NCBI GenBank assembly: GCA_015152475.1
Contig: SUTW01000001.1
Span: 1 to 64,000 of the forward strand
From: Cyanobacteria bacterium SIG30
GTDB lineage: Bacteria > Cyanobacteriota > Vampirovibrionia > Gastranaerophilales > Gastranaerophilaceae
Length of the DNA stretch: 64,000 bases
Reading direction: 5' to 3'
The notes under the pieces are model-generated. The model was not told the origin of the DNA. It saw nothing but the letters and a program-made list of their open reading frames with translations, and did no database searches. The number at the start of each line of letters is the position of its first letter. The first letter of the stretch is position 1. The position numbers were made by a program, and so were the translations under genes. This document shows positions 42,957-51,271 of the stretch, one piece after another.

Positions 42957-43844
42957 TTATTTCTCCTTTAATTTTTCTAACACTTTTTGAATTATATAAT
43001 CAGGAGTCGAAGCACCAGCTGTAACTCCTATATTAAATGCTTTTTCAATATCATCATTAAAATTTAAAAGTTCATTATCAGATTCAATATGAATAGTTTT
43101 TGTAATATTTGATAAAATATTTGCTAAATGAGTTGTATTTGCACTTTTTTTAGAACCAATAACAATCATTAGATCACTTTGTTGAGCAAGAAGTTTAGCT
43201 TCATTTTGTCTTAGAGTCGTTGAAGCGCATATTGTATTTATTATTTTTAACTCTTTTGTAAGTGGAATAAGATAATTTGCAACTTCTTTTAAATATTCTA
43301 TTTTTTGTGTTGTTTGAACAACAACACCAACTTTTTTATTTTCTTTTACCTTATCCTCAATATTTTTTAAAGATTCTAAGTTGCAAGCCACAAAAACATT
43401 TTCAGTATTTTTAGCAAAAAGTTTTGCATTGGCTTCAATTGCCATAACTTCAGGATGTTCCTTTTGTCCTAATATAATTAAAAAATAACCATTGTTTACA
43501 AGTTCAACCGCTTCATTTTGAACTTTTTTAACATCAGGGCATGTCAAATCAACTATTTCAAAGCCTTTATTTTCTATATCCTTAATTGTGTCTATTGAGA
43601 CACCATGACTTCTTATAATACAAATTCCACAACCATTTTCGGGCAGATTATCAACTGTTTTAACACCCATTTCTTCAAGTTCTTGTATAACTTGAGAATT
43701 ATGAATAAGTTCACCTAAAACATAAATGTTTTTGTCTGGATTTTCTTTTTTAATTTTTTTTGTTGTTTCGACTGCACGCTTAACACCATAACAAAAACCT
43801 GCGTAAGATGCATATTTTATATTTTTATTTGTGATAAAAGTCAC
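42957..43844 (-). CDS. ispH: 4-hydroxy-3-methylbut-2-enyl diphosphate reductase
   Basis: The last step of the MEP isoprenoid pathway, forming IPP and DMAPP with a [4Fe-4S] cluster. The three cluster cysteines are in GFCYGVKRAV, VDLTCPDV and TICASTTLRQNE. Active-site histidines are in GELIHNSQV and RSHGVS, and the end has GASTPDYIIQ. The length of 295 residues is usual. The start is a GTG with GAAGG a few nt upstream; other starts are not better. Confidence 0.94.
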   Translation of the reverse strand: MTFITNKNIKYASYAGFCYGVKRAVETTKKIKKENPDKNIYVLGELIHNSQVIQELEEMGVKTVDNLPENGCGICIIRSHGVSIDTIKDIENKGFEIVDLTCPDVKKVQNEAVELVNNGYFLIILGQKEHPEVMAIEANAKLFAKNTENVFVACNLESLKNIEDKVKENKKVGVVVQTTQKIEYLKEVANYLIPLTKELKIINTICASTTLRQNEAKLLAQQSDLMIVIGSKKSANTTHLANILSNITKTIHIESDNELLNFNDDIEKAFNIGVTAGASTPDYIIQKVLEKLKEK

Positions 43845-43873
43845 AACCCTTCTTTATGGAGTCGCAAAAAAAA

Positions 43874-43923
43874 ATTGCGCTAGATATATGTAACCATAAA
43901 CAATGGCATAAATCAAGCGCAAT
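43874..43923 (-). terminator. Long-hairpin terminator after the 161-aa gene
   Basis: ATTGCGC and GCGCAAT form a stem around a roughly 36-nt apical region that itself holds CCATTG/CAATGG-like pairing. Nine T follow in the minus direction. This lies 20 nt after the stop at 43944. Confidence 0.65.
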
Positions 43924-43943
43924 TGGTATTTAATTCTTTATTT

Positions 43944-44429
43944 TTAGTTAATAGAACCTACAAATTCTGCTGTAACTTTTTCAACCGCACCATCTGCAAC
44001 ATCAGCTACAGCTTCACCGGCTTTTGGAATTTGTTTTTCAACATCTAAATCATCAATTACTTCAATAAAATCATCTGCAAGTTCTTGGGCTTTATTTGTT
44101 TTACCTTTTAGGAAAAGAATAACTGCACCAACAGCGGCTGCAATTAAACCAATCACTAAACCTTTTTTGCTTTTGCCTTGTTTTTTATTTGAAAGTTCTA
44201 CTGTATCTGTTGCTGGTGATTTTTCTAAATTATTTTCAGTCGCTGACTCTGTTGGAGCACCTGAAACAACAGGAACTGGAGCTGCAACTGCGCCAACTTG
44301 TGAATTTGTATTATTAAGAGTATTAGCTAAAATTGGTGACATCATTTTTGTTTGATTGTGTGTTAAAGGTCCGTTTACACCTTCTGTTTGTGTTGGAACA
44401 AAATTACCATTGACTGCATTTATACTCAT
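43944..44429 (-). CDS. Hypothetical single-pass membrane protein, 161 aa
   Basis: I do not recognise it. Residues 1-90 are polar, Asn/Thr/Pro-rich and probably disordered. One membrane segment follows at about residues 92-109 (GLVIGLIAAAVGAVILFL), preceded by a Lys-rich stretch (KKQGKSKKG). The C-terminal 50 residues are amphipathic and acidic (ADDFIEVIDDLD, KAGEAVADVADG). AGGAGG stands 4 nt before the ATG. It is monocistronic with a strong terminator. Confidence 0.7.
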   Translation of the reverse strand: MSINAVNGNFVPTQTEGVNGPLTHNQTKMMSPILANTLNNTNSQVGAVAAPVPVVSGAPTESATENNLEKSPATDTVELSNKKQGKSKKGLVIGLIAAAVGAVILFLKGKTNKAQELADDFIEVIDDLDVEKQIPKAGEAVADVADGAVEKVTAEFVGSIN

Positions 44430-44545
44430 TTTTCCTCCTAGAATTATTTACAATTATAATAAACTAAAAAATAAAATATTTTGCTTTATTACAAAAATTT
44501 ATTTTTATAAAACTTTATATTAGAATAAAATAAAAGGATATTTTT

Positions 44546-45163
44546 ATGGAAAATGTTAAACAAGATATTTTATATTGGTCAAAAAGACTTTACCAAAAAG
44601 GGTTAATGCCTGCCACAAGCGGAAATGTCAGCGTCAAAATAAATGACAATATTCTTATTTCAAAAAGTGGTGTATGCGTTAATGATATGAAAGAAGAAGA
44701 CCTTGTTTTAATGGATTTATCTGGAAATTCATTAGAACAAAACAAAAAACCTTCAAGCGAAAAATTTTTACACATTTGTGTATATGAACAAAGAGATGAT
44801 ATCAAGGCAGTTGTTCATTCACATTGCCCATATATAACTGCCTTTGCAGCTGCAAATAAAGAAATTGATAAACATTTTTTACCAGAATTCACTTATTGTT
44901 TCGACAAAATTCCATTAGCACCATATTCAACACCTTCAAGCCTTGAACTTGCGCAAAATACGGCTGAATATTTTAAAAAATATTCTTGTGTTTTAATGGC
45001 AAATCATGGAATTGTTGTTGGTGCAGATTCAATAAAAAATTGTTTTTATATGTTAGAAACTATAAAAAATTATGCAGAAACTTACTTTGCAGCAGAAATT
45101 TTAGGTGGTGCAAAACTTTTAAATAAAAAACAAGTTGAAGCAATTAAAAAACTTAGAAAATAA
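44546..45163 (+). CDS. Class II aldolase/adducin-family protein
   Basis: A 205-residue zinc aldolase of the FucA/AraD/MtnB type. Motifs are TSGNVSVK, the PSSEKFLH segment with the catalytic Glu, VVHSHCPY with two zinc histidines, and LMANHGIVV. The substrate is not clear (sugar phosphates or methylthioribulose phosphate are possibilities). AAAGGAT lies before the ATG. It is followed after 9 nt by a ThiC-like gene, an unusual partner. Confidence 0.85.
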   Translation: MENVKQDILYWSKRLYQKGLMPATSGNVSVKINDNILISKSGVCVNDMKEEDLVLMDLSGNSLEQNKKPSSEKFLHICVYEQRDDIKAVVHSHCPYITAFAAANKEIDKHFLPEFTYCFDKIPLAPYSTPSSLELAQNTAEYFKKYSCVLMANHGIVVGADSIKNCFYMLETIKNYAETYFAAEILGGAKLLNKKQVEAIKKLRK

Positions 45164-45172
45164 AAGGAAAAA

Positions 45173-46360
45173 ATGGCAACTCAAATTGAAAATGCTAAAA
45201 ATAATGTAATTACAAGTGAAATTGAACTTGTAGCTCAAAAAGAAAATCTTGAACCAAAATTTATAATGGAACAAGTGGCATTAGGCAGAATTGTCATTTT
45301 AAAAAATGCTTTAAGAAAAAATTCAATACCAGTTGGTATTGGCGAAGGTTTAGGAATCAAAATAAATGCAACAATCGGCACTTCAAATGAAAATTCTGGG
45401 TTGAAAAATGAACTTGAAAAAGCACAACTTGTTGAATTTATGGAAGCAGACACTTTAACTGATTTATCAACTGGCAAAGGTATTGATTTGACAAGAAAAA
45501 AAATAATTAATTCAACAACCCTGCCATTAGGTACTGTTCCTATGTTTCAAGCAGTTAAAGAGGCAACTGAAAAAAATTACGATTTAATTAATTTAGACAA
45601 AGATAAAATTTTTTCAAATATCGAAAAACACTTAAAAGACGGTGTTGATTTTGTTAGTATCCACGCTGGCATAACAAAATATTCAACACAAGTTATGGAA
45701 AATACTGAAAGAAAAATGGGTCTTATTTCAAGATGTGGCTCAATGTTAAATTGGTGGGTTAAAAAAACAGGCAAAGAAAATCCTCTTTACGAAAATTTTG
45801 ACGAACTTTTGGATTTGGTCAAAACATATGACGCAACTTTATCTTTAGGAAATGGTTTTAGAGCCGGTTGTATTGCAGATTCATTTGACAGAGCTCAAAT
45901 TGCAGAATACATCGTTAATGGTGAATTAGTTGAACGAGCAAGAAAATTTGGCATTCAAACTATGGTTGAAGGTGGTGGGCATATTTCATTTGAAAAAATA
46001 GCTTCAATAACCAAAAATATAAAAGAAATAACAAATTTTGCACCACTTTATATGCTAGGACCAATAGTAACAGATGTTGCTGTTGGATACGATAATATTA
46101 CAAGTGCTATTGGTGCAACACTTGCAGGTTATTCAGGCGCAGATTTTCTATGTTATGTAACTCCTGCTGAATATTTAGGTTACCCAGATATTGAACAAGT
46201 TCGACAAGGCATTATTGCAGCAAAAATTGCAGCACACTCAGCAAATATTGCAAGAGGTGATAAAGACGCCATTAAAAGAGATTTATCAATGGCAATAGCA
46301 AGGAAAAAATTTGACATAAAAGAACAGAAAAAACAAGCTATTGATAGAACCGTTTTTTAA
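45173..46360 (+). CDS. ThiC-family protein lacking the Fe-S cysteine motif
   Basis: A 395-residue homologue of HMP-P synthase. Family blocks are recognisable: ADTLTDLSTGK, LPLGTVPMFQA, VDFVSIHAGIT, SRCGSMLNWW, GKENPLYENFDELL, DRAQIAEYIVNGELVERA, MVEGGGHISFE, LGPIVTDVAVGYDNITSAIG and DFLCYVTPAEYLGYP. Canonical ThiC ends with a Cys-x2-Cys-x4-Cys motif for its radical SAM [4Fe-4S] cluster. This protein stops about 30 residues earlier, followed directly by a terminator. The usual PAEHL His is Tyr, and SRGG is SRCG. No TPP riboswitch was seen upstream. It probably does not make HMP-P. Confidence 0.85.
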   Translation: MATQIENAKNNVITSEIELVAQKENLEPKFIMEQVALGRIVILKNALRKNSIPVGIGEGLGIKINATIGTSNENSGLKNELEKAQLVEFMEADTLTDLSTGKGIDLTRKKIINSTTLPLGTVPMFQAVKEATEKNYDLINLDKDKIFSNIEKHLKDGVDFVSIHAGITKYSTQVMENTERKMGLISRCGSMLNWWVKKTGKENPLYENFDELLDLVKTYDATLSLGNGFRAGCIADSFDRAQIAEYIVNGELVERARKFGIQTMVEGGGHISFEKIASITKNIKEITNFAPLYMLGPIVTDVAVGYDNITSAIGATLAGYSGADFLCYVTPAEYLGYPDIEQVRQGIIAAKIAAHSANIARGDKDAIKRDLSMAIARKKFDIKEQKKQAIDRTVF

Positions 46361-46370
46361 ATTCAAACTA

Positions 46371-46399
46371 AAAAAACAGAGCATTTTGCTCTGTTTTTT
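46371..46399. terminator. Bidirectional terminator
   Basis: AAAAAACAGAGCA and TGCTCTGTTTTTT form a stem with a 3-nt loop. It lies between the convergent ThiC-like and pilT genes. Confidence 0.85.
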
Positions 46400-46415
46400 A
46401 ATATATTTTGATTTA

Positions 46416-47507
46416 TTACATCATATTTGGTGCACTTGTTAAACCTATCATTCTCATTAAATCATCTGGATGTTGAGATTTAGCCAGTGCATCTCCTTGG
46501 TCAATAAGACCTGCTTTAAATAAATCACGAAGTGCCATATCAAGAGTTTGCATACCTTGACCTGCACCTGTTTGAATTGATGAATAAATTTGGGCAGTTT
46601 TATGTTCACGAATTAAGTTTGCAATCGCACCATTTACAACCATAATTTCTTGTGCCATTACACGACCTTTTTTGTTTATGCCATCTGGCGCAAGTTTTGG
46701 AATCAATGTTTGAGAGAATACCGCAACCAAACTGTTTGACAACTGCAAACGAATTTGTTGTTGTTGTCCTTCAGGGAATGCGTCAACCAAACGGTCAATT
46801 GTTTGTGAAGCTGATGAGGTGTGAAGTGTTCCTAAAACCAAGTGACCTGTTTCTGCGGCAGTTAGAGCCAAAGACATAGTTTCTAAGTCACGCATCTCAC
46901 CTATTAGAATAACGTCAGGGTCTTCACGAAGTGCTGCCCTTAGGGCATTTGAAGTTGAACGGGTATCTTGACCTAACTCTCTTTGGTGAACAATTGATTT
47001 TTTAGATGTGTGAATAAATTCTATCGGATCCTCAATTGTCAAAATGTGTTCTGCGCGAGTTGCATTAATATAGTCAATCATAGCAGCTAATGTTGTTGAT
47101 TTACCAGAACCTGTTGGACCTGTAACCAAAATAAGTCCTCTTGGTCTTTCAGAAATTTGTTTTACAACTGCAGGAAGACCCAATTCTTCAAAAGATGGAG
47201 GAGTAGAATTAATGCTACGAAAAGCTGCGGCATAACAACCTTTGTCTTTATATAAGTTAACCCTGAAACGACCAACACCATGAAGTCCATAACCAAAGTC
47301 TAATTCCCAATCTTGTTCCAAAGCACGTCTTTGTTCATTTGTCAAAATTGGAAATACAACTGTTTCAACATCTTCTGCTGATAAAACAGGTAAATTTGTT
47401 CTAAGCAATTTACCATCTATTCTTATAACTGGTGGCAAATTAGCTGATATATGCAAGTCGCTTGCGCCCTTTTGCATTACTAATTCAAGAATTTCTTCTA
47501 TTAACAT
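46416..47507 (-). CDS. pilT: Type IV pilus retraction ATPase PilT
   Basis: A 363-residue hexameric ATPase that disassembles pili for twitching and DNA uptake. Walker A is GPTGSGKST (about 131-139). The Asp-box and Walker B region includes EDPIEF and LIGEMRDLET, the His box is GTLHTSSA, and the PilT C-terminal signature is AIANLIREHKTAQIYS. GGAG precedes the ATG at 5 nt. It is alone here, with no pilB, pilC or pilD in the window, so the prepilin genes rely on machinery elsewhere. Confidence 0.96.
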   Translation of the reverse strand: MLIEEILELVMQKGASDLHISANLPPVIRIDGKLLRTNLPVLSAEDVETVVFPILTNEQRRALEQDWELDFGYGLHGVGRFRVNLYKDKGCYAAAFRSINSTPPSFEELGLPAVVKQISERPRGLILVTGPTGSGKSTTLAAMIDYINATRAEHILTIEDPIEFIHTSKKSIVHQRELGQDTRSTSNALRAALREDPDVILIGEMRDLETMSLALTAAETGHLVLGTLHTSSASQTIDRLVDAFPEGQQQQIRLQLSNSLVAVFSQTLIPKLAPDGINKKGRVMAQEIMVVNGAIANLIREHKTAQIYSSIQTGAGQGMQTLDMALRDLFKAGLIDQGDALAKSQHPDDLMRMIGLTSAPNMM

Positions 47508-47618
47508 AAAATCTCCATTTCTTTAACAGTAACCATTTTACAATTTGTTTCAATAAAAGTAAAGAAAGAAACAGAAATATAGGTCATAAAAACTAGAATA
47601 TGGCAAAATGTAAAAATG

Positions 47619-47647
47619 TTGCCCAAATTAAAGTTGATAATTATAAT
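47619..47647 (+). promoter_or_regulatory. Promoter of the SpoA/fliOPQR operon
   Basis: TTGCCC (47619-47624), a 17-nt spacer and TATAAT (47642-47647), 24 nt before the ATG at 47672. It is a plain sigma-70-like promoter, not a sigma-28 type. Confidence 0.6.
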
Positions 47648-47671
47648 GTAGAAGGGAAATAATATCTAAAA

Positions 47672-48853
47672 ATGAATACTTTAATCAATAAAACAAAAGA
47701 ACAAATAAATCCATATGTTGATTGGTTCAAAAATACCATAGGAAAAGAAGTTCAAGATGCGTGTCAGGAATTTTGGGAAGACAAATATGATTTCTTGTTA
47801 ACATCAATAACTGAAAGTCCAATAATAAAAAATGACTACGCAACAAAAAATGAATTTTTCTTTACCAAAAAATTTAAAAAAGAACAAAATCAACTTGTTT
47901 CTGTAAGATTATCATCAAATTTTGCAAGAGTATTTTTGCACATTTATTTATCTTCATCTGAACCAAAATTCAACCTTATGGAATTAAGTGATTTAGAAGC
48001 AAAAATATTAAATTCATTTGCACAATTTGTTTACGACAAAATTAAAATTCATTTTGTAGATTATAATACTCTTTCAAAACAAAAAAAGAATATAAAAGGA
48101 AATTACAATTTAACTTTTGCAATTAGAAAGCCAAAATATCCAAGTGGAAAAATATCAATTAGTATTCCTAAAAATTTAGTTTCGCCACTAGAATTAAAAA
48201 CTATTGAAAATTTTACATTGCAGGATTTCTTAATGAGTCCTACAACTGTTAATTTAAAAGTCGGAACAACAAAAATAACTTTAAATGAACTAAAAAGCTT
48301 AAATAAAGAAGATATTTTATTTCTTGAAAACAGCAATATAAACAGGATGAAAATAAAAACCCAAAAAGTGGAAACGGAATTTAAAATTAATCCTAATCCA
48401 TCTTTGATTATAGATTTAAACGAAAAAGAACACGGAAACATTGAAGGAGAAACAATGACTAAAAATGTTTGGGACGATATACAAATAGAAGTAAGCGCCG
48501 AATTCAACAAAGTTAAAATGACCCTTGGGGAATTAAAACAACTTACATCAGGAATGATTGTTGACTTAGGAGATATCTTTGATAACAAAATTTCTCTTGT
48601 GGTTGAAGAAAAAACAGTTGCTAAAGGCGAACTTGTCATTATAAATGATAAATATGGAGTTAAAATTGATGAAATTATATCAGACGGAAATGTGCCGGAT
48701 GAAGATGATGTTATAAAGACGAACATCAAAACAAACCAAAATTATCAAAATGAAGAAAAAAATACTCCAAAAAAAGATATTTTGAACGACCCTCAAGCAA
48801 TAGAAGAAGATGAAGACTTCGATTATTCAAACTTTGAAGATGAAGGAGAATAA
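47672..48853 (+). CDS. Flagellar motor switch-type protein with two SpoA domains
   Basis: A 393-residue protein. The middle has one SpoA-like domain (about residues 185-245, TTKITLNELKSLNKEDILFL). A second, better match near 268-340 (VKMTLGELKQLTSGMIVDLG ... LVIINDKYGVKI) is FliN-like. The N-terminal 180 residues are unassigned and could be the FliM-like middle domain. The acidic tail (EEDEDFDYSNFEDEGE) is low complexity. The SpoA pair in one chain resembles SctQ or FliM/FliN fusions. It overlaps fliO by 1 nt. Confidence 0.75.
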   Translation: MNTLINKTKEQINPYVDWFKNTIGKEVQDACQEFWEDKYDFLLTSITESPIIKNDYATKNEFFFTKKFKKEQNQLVSVRLSSNFARVFLHIYLSSSEPKFNLMELSDLEAKILNSFAQFVYDKIKIHFVDYNTLSKQKKNIKGNYNLTFAIRKPKYPSGKISISIPKNLVSPLELKTIENFTLQDFLMSPTTVNLKVGTTKITLNELKSLNKEDILFLENSNINRMKIKTQKVETEFKINPNPSLIIDLNEKEHGNIEGETMTKNVWDDIQIEVSAEFNKVKMTLGELKQLTSGMIVDLGDIFDNKISLVVEEKTVAKGELVIINDKYGVKIDEIISDGNVPDEDDVIKTNIKTNQNYQNEEKNTPKKDILNDPQAIEEDEDFDYSNFEDEGE

Positions 48854-49311
48854 TGCAAAATACTAATTTTTTAGTTAATTTCACAGTTTATATTCTAGCC
48901 ATGATTGGCGTTTCTTTTATTGCGTTTATCGTTTGGAAAAATATGAGAACTATTCAAAATAAAGCAAAAAGTTCAATGAAAATTGAGGATTCTTTAAATC
49001 TGGCGCCAAGAAAAGATTTATACATTATAAGAATAAATGATGAAAGATTTTTAATTGCATCTGATGCAGACAAGACAACATTTTTATCTAAACTTAAAGA
49101 TGATAAAACCGTAAGCTTCAAAGAAGTACAAGAAGAAGTAAATAAAGAAGACGAAACAAACAGCAAAATAAAAAAAATAACTGAAAAAATTATAAAAAAA
49201 CAAACAGACGATTTGATTCAAAAAGAAACTTTGATTAAACAAGAAGAAGAAGAAAAAATTGAAGCAAAGAATGTACTTAAAGAATTAAAACTCAGAGGTA
49301 TGGGAAACTAA
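48853..49311 (+). CDS. fliO: FliO-like flagellar export protein
   Basis: A 152-residue protein with one N-terminal membrane segment (about residues 9-27, VYILAMIGVSFIAFIVW), a small beta domain (IEDSLNLAPRKDLYIIRINDERFLIAS), and a charged helical tail. This is the FliO layout, and it lies directly before fliP, which confirms the call. FliO chaperones FliP ring assembly. Its stop and the fliP start overlap by 1 nt. Confidence 0.8.
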   Translation: MQNTNFLVNFTVYILAMIGVSFIAFIVWKNMRTIQNKAKSSMKIEDSLNLAPRKDLYIIRINDERFLIASDADKTTFLSKLKDDKTVSFKEVQEEVNKEDETNSKIKKITEKIIKKQTDDLIQKETLIKQEEEEKIEAKNVLKELKLRGMGN

Positions 49312-49952
49312 TGGATATTTTAATAAAAGATATGAACCCAGTTATACAACTGCTTATAGTAATGACAACATTTTCTCTTTTGCCATTTGTCTTTACTTGT
49401 ATGACATCTTTTTTAAGATTTTCTATTGTTTTTGGACTTTTAAAAACAGCTATGGGTACACAACAAGTTCCGCCTGCAATGGTTTTGGTCGGACTTGCAA
49501 TGGTTCTTACAATATACACAATGTCGCCAACATTTCAAGCTATGTATCAGGCAGGCGAAATTCCTTACAAACAAACGGGAAATATGATTGTTGCAATACA
49601 AAAAGGTTCAGAACCATTAAAAGAATTTATGCTTAAACAAACAAGGCAGGAAGATTTGGCCTTTTTTGTCGAAAAAACAAGGGCACAATTACCTGAAACG
49701 CCTGAGGAAATAACTCTTTGGGAAGTTGCACCAGCATTTATTATTTCTGAATTAAAAACCGCATTTGAAATTGGTTTTATAATTTTTATTCCATTTATTG
49801 TTTTAGATATCGTTGTCGCAAACATCCTGCTTGCACTTGGTATGTTTATGTTATCGCCAACAATTATATCGTTACCATTTAAACTACTGATATTTATCGC
49901 AGTTGACGGCTGGAGTTTAATTGTCAAAGGACTAGTAGGGAGCTTTAACTAA
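49311..49952 (+). CDS. fliP: Flagellar biosynthesis protein FliP
   Basis: A 213-residue export gate membrane protein. TTFSLLPFVFTCMTSFLRF, the signature GTQQVPP and DIVVANILLALGMFMLSP fit the FliP/SctR family. It is shorter than E. coli FliP, mainly because no cleavable signal peptide is seen. FliP5-FliQ4-FliR1 forms the export pore. It overlaps fliQ by 1 nt. Confidence 0.94.
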   Translation: MDILIKDMNPVIQLLIVMTTFSLLPFVFTCMTSFLRFSIVFGLLKTAMGTQQVPPAMVLVGLAMVLTIYTMSPTFQAMYQAGEIPYKQTGNMIVAIQKGSEPLKEFMLKQTRQEDLAFFVEKTRAQLPETPEEITLWEVAPAFIISELKTAFEIGFIIFIPFIVLDIVVANILLALGMFMLSPTIISLPFKLLIFIAVDGWSLIVKGLVGSFN

Positions 49953-50440
49953 TGGATTATTTAGTAGAATATTTAACAAAAGGCTTTGTAATAATGCTTA
50001 TGGTATCGCTTCCTTGTGTTCTTGTCGCGGCAGGAATAGGTTTGGTTGTTGGTATATTGCAAGCCGTTACACAAGTACAAGAACAAACAATTGCAGCTGC
50101 ACCAAAGATATTGCTTGTATTTTTAACAATAATTATTTTGGGTTCATGGTATATAAAAGTTTTAACGGATTACGTCCGTCAGGGGACAAATCTGGCATTT
50201 GAGGTCATACCAAAAACGGAAAGCTTTGTTCTGCCACCTAATTATTATAAGCATTCTAAACCATTTATGGATGAAATGTATGACACAATTAAAAAGAATA
50301 ATCAAGTTGAAAACATAATGAAAAACCCAGGAAAAATTCCTTGGGCAGAAAAATTGGAAAGTGCAAAATACAGACCTGCAAACAAAACAGCAAATCCAAC
50401 ACCTAATTTAATTGAAAAAAATAAAATAATGGGAAGATAA
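49952..50440 (+). CDS. fliQ: FliQ with long C-terminal extension
   Basis: The first 85 or so residues are FliQ: two membrane helices and GLVVGILQAVTQVQEQT, the family signature. The protein continues for about 75 further residues (PKTESFVLPPNYYKHSKPF ... NLIEKNKIMGR) that are hydrophilic and presumably outside the membrane. Normal FliQ has about 89 residues. The extension keeps the coding frame and the tight spacing to fliR, so it appears real. Its role is unknown. Confidence 0.88.
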   Translation: MDYLVEYLTKGFVIMLMVSLPCVLVAAGIGLVVGILQAVTQVQEQTIAAAPKILLVFLTIIILGSWYIKVLTDYVRQGTNLAFEVIPKTESFVLPPNYYKHSKPFMDEMYDTIKKNNQVENIMKNPGKIPWAEKLESAKYRPANKTANPTPNLIEKNKIMGR

Positions 50441-50441
50441 T

Positions 50442-51221
50442 ATGAGCGATTTTGTTGTTGAATTTGCAAAGATTTTTCCCGAATTAAATGTTGCACTTGG
50501 TGCAGGCATTATGGTTTTTTCAAGAATGGCCGGCTTATTTTGTCTTGCACCAATATTCAACAGAAAAGAAATTCCTTCCATGATTAGAATTTCTTTAATT
50601 CTAATTTTTACTGTTATTGCAACAATGTTATTAAAACCAGCTCCAGCGCCAGATGGAACATCTCTTATTCTTGGAATATTTTTAAACTTTTTATTTGGTC
50701 TCCTTATTGGTTTTGTTGCAAATTGTATTCTCCAAGCAATTATGGCTGGCGGAGATATGATTAATATGCAAATGGGTATGTCATCCGCTATGGTTTTGGA
50801 CCCAGCCACAAAACAACAGACAAGTGTTTTAGGTAATTATTTCACTTTTATAGGTTTAATTATCTTTATTTCAATTGGCGGTGCTTATTGGCTTTTTGAT
50901 GCTTTTTTAAGAAGTTTTCAAATATTCCCAATGTATAGCGTAAATTTTGATATTATGGGAGTTGCAAATCTTGAATATGTAACCACAATTACTGCAAATA
51001 TTCTATTTATGGGTATGCAAATAGCATCTCCTGTACTTTTAGCAACTTTAGGACAAGACATTATCCTCGGTATTATTTCTAAAACTGCACCTCAGGTTAA
51101 CGTATTTCAATTATCTTTTCTATTTAAACCTTGTCTTGGAGCTTTAATTTTAACTTGGATTTTACCAAATATCATCGAAACAATCACAACATACATAAGT
51201 TCATATTCAAACATTTTTTAA
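50442..51221 (+). CDS. fliR: Flagellar biosynthesis protein FliR
   Basis: A 259-residue multi-pass membrane protein of the export gate. VFSRMAGLFCLAPIFNRKEIP, GFVANCILQAIMAGGDMINMQMG and the ending with several hydrophobic helices are as expected. Its length is standard. It starts 1 nt after the fliQ stop. No flhB follows; a histidine kinase gene follows with its own promoter. Confidence 0.93.
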   Translation: MSDFVVEFAKIFPELNVALGAGIMVFSRMAGLFCLAPIFNRKEIPSMIRISLILIFTVIATMLLKPAPAPDGTSLILGIFLNFLFGLLIGFVANCILQAIMAGGDMINMQMGMSSAMVLDPATKQQTSVLGNYFTFIGLIIFISIGGAYWLFDAFLRSFQIFPMYSVNFDIMGVANLEYVTTITANILFMGMQIASPVLLATLGQDIILGIISKTAPQVNVFQLSFLFKPCLGALILTWILPNIIETITTYISSYSNIF

Positions 51222-51259
51222 GTTTTTTTAAAAATGCATTAAAAAAAAATAAATTAAAT

Positions 51260-51265
51260 TAAAAT
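51260..51265 (+). promoter_or_regulatory. Histidine kinase -10 box (leaderless)
   Basis: TAAAAT lies 6 nt before the ATG at 51272, in AT-rich sequence with no clear -35 or Shine-Dalgarno sequence. Confidence 0.35.
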
Positions 51266-51271
51266 AAAATT

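Noticed and set aside
44430-44545. TPP riboswitch before the aldolase/ThiC-like pair
   Set aside because: The leader is plain AT-rich sequence with none of the conserved THI-box elements.
46361-46415. Lost ThiC C terminus in another frame
   Set aside because: The sequence after the stop is a terminator hairpin; no CxxC-coding sequence is visible before pilT.
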